A program made the translations under genes and the position numbers. Below the pieces are notes generated by a model, which searched no databases, was not told the origin of the DNA, and saw nothing but the letters and a program-made list of their open reading frames with translations. A DNA stretch of 64,000 bases from positions 29,287-93,286 of the forward strand of contig JAFEBA010000039.1 in the NCBI GenBank assembly GCA_018266105.1, read 5' to 3'. Shown here piece by piece: positions 60,027-64,000 of this stretch. This DNA is from a bacterium. Lineage in GTDB: Bacteria > Vulcanimicrobiota > Xenobia > Xenobiales > JADMJV01. How positions within the stretch are numbered: the stretch's first letter is position 1; each line of letters starts with the position of its first letter.

Positions 60027-60784
60027 CGACGAACCCCTTCCACCTTGACAATTGTGGGAGCCACACGCTGGCGTCGCGGCCGGGTACGCATCGAGTAGAT
60101 CACCAGTTGGGCCAGTTGCACCAGGTAGGCGCGGATCACCTTGAGGCCCAGCTTGCTCTGGCCCTTCTCGCGATCTTGAAAGACGAAGGGAATCTCGCAG
60201 AACGTTTTGTAGCGGCCGCGCACGAGCAGTTCCAGGCCAATTTTGAAGCCGATCGGGTTGAGTTTGACGCCGTCAATGACTGAACGGCGCAGAGCCACAA
60301 AGCCGGAGGTCACATCCCTCACGGGACAGATAAAGGAACCCATCATCACGGCCACACGTGAGATAATCTGGCGCTTGAGCGGCCAGTTCCCAAAGCCGCC
60401 CCCGGGAATGTAGCGACTGCCTACCGCCACCTCGCAGCCGCCCTGTTGGATGCTGGCGACCATGCTGGGTAAGACGGTGGGGTCGTGGGAGAGGTCAGCG
60501 TCGGTCACAGCCAGGATTTCGCCTTTGGCGATTTTCCAGCCATCGATGACGGCTGAGGAGAGTCCCAGTTTGCCCGCTCGCTGAAGGACTTGAATGGGAT
60601 AGTCCTTGGCCAGTTCGCGGGCCCGGTCGGCTGTGCCGTCCGGGCTGTTGTCGTCCACGATGACCAGTTCGTAAGTCATGGTGGTCTGACGAAAAACATT
60701 GGCAATGGCTACGCAGAGGTCTTCCAGGGATTGGGCTTCTTTGTAGGTTGGAACGCAGATGGAAATGTCCACACTAGGGGTCAC
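60023..60784 (-). CDS. GT2 glycosyltransferase, dolichol-phosphate mannosyltransferase-like
   Basis: 253 residues. GT2 blocks: SICVPTYKEAQSLEDL, ELVIVDDNSPDGTAD, AVTDADLSHDPTVLPSMV (DxD) and VAVGSRYIPGGGFGNWPLKR. This matches DPM1/polyisoprenyl-phosphate hexosyltransferases, which load a sugar on a lipid carrier at the inner membrane. Start is GTG in a GTGA overlap with the YedF-like gene. No membrane segments are present, as in the soluble DPM1 type. Confidence 0.9.
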   Translation of the reverse strand: MTPSVDISICVPTYKEAQSLEDLCVAIANVFRQTTMTYELVIVDDNSPDGTADRARELAKDYPIQVLQRAGKLGLSSAVIDGWKIAKGEILAVTDADLSHDPTVLPSMVASIQQGGCEVAVGSRYIPGGGFGNWPLKRQIISRVAVMMGSFICPVRDVTSGFVALRRSVIDGVKLNPIGFKIGLELLVRGRYKTFCEIPFVFQDREKGQSKLGLKVIRAYLVQLAQLVIYSMRTRPRRQRVAPTIVKVEGVRR

Positions 60785-61245
60785 AGGGAGATAACCTTCC
60801 AGGCCGTCAGCAGAAAGTCACAGATGTTGTCCATATCCGCAATGCAGCCTACTTTGAGATTTTGTTCGACTTTGTATTCGTCCGCCGAGATGACGTCGAC
60901 CATGACGCGCACGCCTTGCTGAACGAGCACGTCCAGGTCGTTGATGAGGGGCGATCCCTCCGCGGCCAGATGGACCGCTTCATTCAGCAAGATGAGTGCG
61001 CGCGGTTTCACGCGGTTGTGCACCAGCGCCTGAATGAAAAACTTCATAAGCCGTTGGGATAGCTCCGGCTTACCCTGCCCAAGGCCCTGACTGTTGAGCA
61101 CCAGCACGATGTTCTTTTGCTTGGAGGCCGAGACCGATTTGGCCATCTGGCCTTCTTCTTCGGTCTCACCAAAGTCGCCGCGGATCATCCGCAGATAATA
61201 ATTCAGGTCCTTTTCTGCAAAAACCGGTGGAACGGTGGGCTTCAT
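60781..61245 (-). CDS. YedF-like DsrE-fold protein without TusA domain
   Basis: 154 residues. The DsrE-like core is NIVLVLNSQGLGQGKPELSQ, ALILLNEAVHLAAEGSPLIN and NLKVGCIADMDNICDFLLTAWKV, the C-terminal half of YedF, a sulphurtransferase-like protein linked to selenium use. The N-terminal TusA domain is missing, replaced by about 30 unassigned residues. A CAGGAG site supports the ATG at 61245. It follows a structured spacer and is coupled to the GT2 gene by GTGA. Confidence 0.78.
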   Translation of the reverse strand: MKPTVPPVFAEKDLNYYLRMIRGDFGETEEEGQMAKSVSASKQKNIVLVLNSQGLGQGKPELSQRLMKFFIQALVHNRVKPRALILLNEAVHLAAEGSPLINDLDVLVQQGVRVMVDVISADEYKVEQNLKVGCIADMDNICDFLLTAWKVISL

Positions 61246-61273
61246 CGAGCACTCCTGGGTCGCTTGGGTGGGG

Positions 61274-61362
61274 CAGGGGGTTCAACGGTGTCCGGCGCGA
61301 GGCCTTCTGATGAAGCGCAAGCGCTTCACGACCCCCTGAGGACGTTCGGCCAGAGGCCTCGC
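61274..61362. other. Structured spacer with crossing inverted repeats
   Basis: In the 121-base spacer between the NlpC/P60 gene and the YedF-like gene: CAGGGGGT (61274) pairs with ACCCCCTG (61331-61338); GCGAGGCCT (61297-61305) pairs with AGGCCTCGC (61354-61362); and between them TGAAGCGC-AA-GCGCTTCA is a tight palindrome. The first two stems cross, a pseudoknot layout. A transcribed RNA element, attenuator or extragenic repeat is possible. Confidence 0.5.
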
Positions 61363-61366
61363 ACCA

Positions 61367-62242
61367 TCAGGGCAGAGTCTTTTCAGCCCCCAACATGCGC
61401 CGGGCCCCTTGGAAGATTGCCGAGTATTTCGGATGATCGACCTTGGTTACAGTGACCCCGCCCAGTGAGCCGGAGGCGTGAATAAACTTGCCATCCCACA
61501 TATACATGCCCACATGGGTGATTTCTTTAGCACTATCTCCGAAAAAGAGCAGATCGCCCGGTTGGAGCTCGTCCAGCTTGACCGGGATGCCCACCTCAAA
61601 CTGCTGGTCGGCGTCGCGTGGCAAAGTGATCCCGTGGACTTTGTAAGCGGTATAGGTGAAACCGGAGCAGTCGATTCCCTTGTAGGACATTCCGCCCCAC
61701 AGGTAGGGAGTGCCCTTGAGCTGAGCGGCCGTTTCCACGATCACGCGCCCATCCGTGACGGGCGTGGGAGGAGGTCCTTCGAAATCCTTACTGGGCGCGT
61801 AGACCTGTTCTTTGAGACCGGGAACCCAGAAGGCGGTCCAGCCGGGCTTGTCGCACGGCCCGGCCACCGCCAGCACCGAACCCAATCCAGCCTTGTCCAC
61901 GACCTTGGCGCCGGTTTCCGGTTTCAGGCGCAGGCTCACCTCGGGCACGCTGACCACCAGGGCCGAGTTGCTGGGGTGGGGAGGTTCCTTCACCACGCAC
62001 TCTTTCCGCAGCCAGCCCGGATAGCCCTGAGGGGTGCGATACTGGGGCTTGACGTAAACCTTGAGCCAATCGCCTCGCTGTTCCAGCAACTGCACTTCGT
62101 CGCCTAGAAGTGCCTGGGTGACCTGTTCGGCACCGTCTTGAGGAGTTTTACGCACGTCGGCGACTTCAACTCGGATGTAGCTCTTGGGGGGCTGGGCCCA
62201 GGCGGAACTGAAGGCCAGCAGGGCAATTGCAATTTTTTTCAC
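61367..62242 (-). CDS. SH3-NlpC/P60 cell-wall endopeptidase
   Basis: 291 residues, signal peptide about 1-16. Two SH3-like bacterial segments (SYIRVEVADVRKTPQDG, SLRLKPETGAKVV), then NlpC/P60 at about 165-291 with Cys192 (GIDCSGFTYT) and His243 (ITHVGMYM). This layout matches YkfC-type gamma-D-glutamyl-diamino-acid endopeptidases. It should act on peptidoglycan stems outside the inner membrane. GTG start in a GTGA overlap with the JAMM-LysM gene. Confidence 0.92.
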   Translation of the reverse strand: MKKIAIALLAFSSAWAQPPKSYIRVEVADVRKTPQDGAEQVTQALLGDEVQLLEQRGDWLKVYVKPQYRTPQGYPGWLRKECVVKEPPHPSNSALVVSVPEVSLRLKPETGAKVVDKAGLGSVLAVAGPCDKPGWTAFWVPGLKEQVYAPSKDFEGPPPTPVTDGRVIVETAAQLKGTPYLWGGMSYKGIDCSGFTYTAYKVHGITLPRDADQQFEVGIPVKLDELQPGDLLFFGDSAKEITHVGMYMWDGKFIHASGSLGGVTVTKVDHPKYSAIFQGARRMLGAEKTLP

Positions 62243-63369
62243 GGCAGGTGGTCTCTCGAGGGAATTTTTAGGGTGTCGCCAGGGAAGATTTCGTTCCCCC
62301 GCAACTTGTTGTATTTGGCCAGTGCCCCGACCAGCGAGGAGCCGGATGGACCGTAGTATTTCTCCGCGATCAAAGATAGAGTATCCCCCTCTTTGACCAG
62401 GTGTTCGTGAATTTCTTTCGACCCTTCGGCTGGAGCAATGCCGACTTCAGGAGTGGATGACATCCCCGGGGTGGCGCTGGCGTCCGGGGTAGGCTGGGCG
62501 ATCTGCTCATCCAGCACTTGCAGATCTTTCAGATGTCGCTCCAGCGCTTCCACGCGTTTTCCGATGCGATTGACCTCGTTGGACATCCGACCCATGGGTC
62601 CGGTCACCTGAGACATGTCCACTTTGGCAACGGGAGCGGGGCGGAGCATCATGGCCAGCAGGTTGATCAGCAAGAGCAGGATGATCAGCAGGTCAACCGG
62701 GCGCAGTGGGGGGCGGCGCTGGGCCCTCATGATCTTCTCTAAAGAGCGCTCAAGGTAACGCTCGCGCAGACCCTCTTCTTTGGCTTGAGCGGCTGGCGGA
62801 GCGGCTTGAGGGGCCGCGCTGGCCGGCTTTTCTTTGAAGTTGGATGTCTCTTTGCCAAAAATGCGAAACCCGCGGACGCCACCCAGCCGGCTTTCTTGTT
62901 GTCGATAGAAGTTGCGATCTCGGCTGACCGGGTCAACAACATACATCACCTGCCAGGCTTCGGGGAAAAAGGTCTTGTGGACCTCTCGTTCCTCCTGGGA
63001 CAGGTCCAGGCCGGTGCCAGGGTGGGTGTGATACCACCCCACGATCACCTTATTTGCGTAGCGCGTGCGGGCCACGCGCCGAGCATGCTGCCAGACTCTG
63101 GGAGAGAAGCGGCCTTCCCGTTCGTCCGCCACACCCACCTCGATGGCGTCTTCGACCACGATACAGTTGCCGCCGCCCTGACCACCCTCGTGTACCTGTC
63201 CCACCAGCAAGGCGGCCAGTTCGCGTGAGGTATCACGCACAGCATACTCATCCAGCGCCCGGAACAGGTCGTAGCGCAAGTAGATTCGCAGTCCCGGTTC
63301 TTCCGAACCCACTTCGAAAAAGTCGGGAGGTTCTTCAAAGGCAATCTGTTGTTGAGCTTCGGCTGCCAC
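62239..63369 (-). CDS. JAMM (JAB/MPN) protease-like domain fused to membrane segment and LysM
   Basis: 376 residues. Residues 25-140 are a JAB/MPN domain: Glu50 in RELAALLVG and HTHPGTGLDLSQEE (His114, His116, Ser124, with Glu127 in the place of the usual Asp). A membrane segment lies at about 226-241, an alpha coil at 255-288 and LysM at about 322-369 (HLVKEGDTLSLIAEKYYG). So the JAMM part would be cytoplasmic and the LysM outside, contacting peptidoglycan. GTG start directly follows the ABC ATPase stop. Confidence 0.87.
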   Translation of the reverse strand: MAAEAQQQIAFEEPPDFFEVGSEEPGLRIYLRYDLFRALDEYAVRDTSRELAALLVGQVHEGGQGGGNCIVVEDAIEVGVADEREGRFSPRVWQHARRVARTRYANKVIVGWYHTHPGTGLDLSQEEREVHKTFFPEAWQVMYVVDPVSRDRNFYRQQESRLGGVRGFRIFGKETSNFKEKPASAAPQAAPPAAQAKEEGLRERYLERSLEKIMRAQRRPPLRPVDLLIILLLLINLLAMMLRPAPVAKVDMSQVTGPMGRMSNEVNRIGKRVEALERHLKDLQVLDEQIAQPTPDASATPGMSSTPEVGIAPAEGSKEIHEHLVKEGDTLSLIAEKYYGPSGSSLVGALAKYNKLRGNEIFPGDTLKIPSRDHLP

Positions 63370-64000
63370 TCAGGCCCCCTCACTGTTGCGGGCGTGCGAG
63401 ATGGCTTGCTCGCTTTCCGCGTCGAAAAGATGAAACTGCCCCGGTTTAAAGCCCAGGGTTACGGTATCGCCGGCGCGGACAGGAGAGCGGCCATCCACGC
63501 GGGCGGCCACCATATCCCTTCCGACCGAACAGTAGAGATAGTTTTCCGAGCCCAGCGGCTCGATCACTTCGACCATCGCCTTCAGGTTCAGGGAGGAGGG
63601 CGCTTCGCTCAGATCTTGAGGCCGGAGTCCGAGCACCAGCGATTTTCCCTGGTAGGGCATGACTTCCCCGCGGCGATCCTCGGGCAGTTCGACCTGAAAG
63701 CCGGAAGCGACCAGCTGGTTTTCCTGAAGTGTGACGGGAATGAAGTTCATCGAGGGCGTGCCGATGAAGCCAGCCACATAAAGGTTGGCCGGCCGCTCGT
63801 AGAGATTGAGAGGGGAATCAGCCTGTTGGATAATTCCGTCCTTCATAATCACAATGCGATCTCCCAGGGTCATAGCTTCCACCTGGTCGTGGGTCACGTA
63901 GACGGTGGTCACGCCCAGGCGTCGATGCATCTTCTGCAGTTCCGCTCTCATCTGCACCCTCAGTTTGGCGTCCAGGTTGGAAAGCGGCTCATCCATCAAA
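63370..64000 (-). CDS. MalK/UgpC-type ABC transporter ATPase, C-terminal part
   Basis: The window's right edge cuts the gene; 209 residues remain. Walker B MMDEPLSNLDAKLR, the switch His in VYVTHDQVEAMT and the TOBE-type C-terminal domain (LGLRPQDLSEAP, LGFKPGQFHLFDA) are kept. Walker A and the signature lie outside. This is the ATP-hydrolysing partner of a sugar (maltose or glycerol-3-phosphate-like) importer. Substrate unknown. Confidence 0.93.
   Translation of the reverse strand, partial: LMDEPLSNLDAKLRVQMRAELQKMHRRLGVTTVYVTHDQVEAMTLGDRIVIMKDGIIQQADSPLNLYERPANLYVAGFIGTPSMNFIPVTLQENQLVASGFQVELPEDRRGEVMPYQGKSLVLGLRPQDLSEAPSSLNLKAMVEVIEPLGSENYLYCSVGRDMVAARVDGRSPVRAGDTVTLGFKPGQFHLFDAESEQAISHARNSEGA

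Overview
The window is a gene-dense stretch of bacterial chromosome, G+C-rich by eye, with no gap above about 160 bases between genes. It carries about 63 protein genes and one tRNA-Pro. I see no insertion sequence, phage module, integrase, CRISPR array or rRNA. Signal peptides, lipoproteins, a TonB-like C-terminal domain, ADP-heptose genes and an LpxB-like glycosyltransferase point to a diderm (outer-membrane) bacterium. The archaeal/eukaryotic-type PheRS, the futalosine menaquinone gene mqnE, many TPR and coiled-coil proteins, Ser/Thr kinases and a eukaryotic-like hexokinase point away from well-studied Proteobacteria, towards a deep-branching, probably poorly cultured phylum. The sequence alone does not name the organism.

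Layout. 1-9.8 kb: a membrane Ser/Thr kinase with a non-RD catalytic loop, cut by the left edge, diverging from a penicillin-acylase-type Ntn-hydrolase. Then small secreted or regulatory proteins, a YkgJ-like Cys-cluster protein, a HAD phosphatase, a YbaK/ProX deacylase, a TonB-C-like domain and TPR-like proteins. 9.8-14.2 kb: GNAT, then a coupled operon of PnuC-like NMN transporter, pheS and pheT; PheT carries a four-cysteine insertion. 14.2-22.3 kb: multi-pass histidine kinase and YraN on the minus strand. On the plus strand a lytic-transglycosylase-like lipoprotein is coupled to a YadGH ABC exporter, followed by a LOG-family protein, a mini histidine kinase, a flavin reductase and an enoyl-CoA hydratase ending at a bidirectional terminator. 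22.4-27.5 kb: one 1708-residue STAND-type ATPase with TPR repeats. 28.3-33.7 kb: a five-gene minus-strand operon of adenine deaminase, glycosyltransferase, heptose-7-P kinase, heptose-1-P adenylyltransferase and LpxB-like protein. 33.8-36.7 kb: lipoprotein, methyltransferase, ilvE, a tRNA-Pro(CGG) unit with clear promoter and terminator, and a possible orphan nuclease-toxin domain. 36.6-44.5 kb: transketolase, a degenerate GH57-like protein, a pseudouridine synthase, then a signalling cluster: UrtA-like binding protein plus histidine kinase, divergent from a receiver-Ser/Thr-kinase fusion. 44.5-49.5 kb: moaC, a moeA-PBP fusion, gatB, mqnE. 49.6-58 kb: Tim44-like protein, an exported tandem deoxyribosyltransferase-like protein, LysM-NlpC/P60 hydrolase, YqeY, coiled-coil proteins with a perfect CRP-type palindrome, a MoaD-MoaE fusion and hexokinase. 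58-64 kb: HtrA-type protease, GT2, YedF-like DsrE protein, a structured spacer, SH3-NlpC/P60 hydrolase, a JAMM-TM-LysM fusion and the end of a MalK-type ATPase, cut by the right edge.

Themes: envelope and peptidoglycan handling (three LysM/NlpC/JAMM proteins, lytic transglycosylase, heptose genes), molybdenum cofactor synthesis in two places, and phospho-signalling. Adjacent same-strand genes very often overlap by four bases (ATGA, GTGA, TTGA, possibly CTGA), so tight translational coupling with frequent non-ATG starts appears to be normal in this genome. The most unusual items are the binding protein/kinase/receiver-kinase cluster, the JAMM-TM-LysM fusion, the exported tandem deoxyribosyltransferase-like protein, the zinc-ribbon-like insertion in PheT, and the pseudoknot-like spacer at 61.27-61.36 kb.
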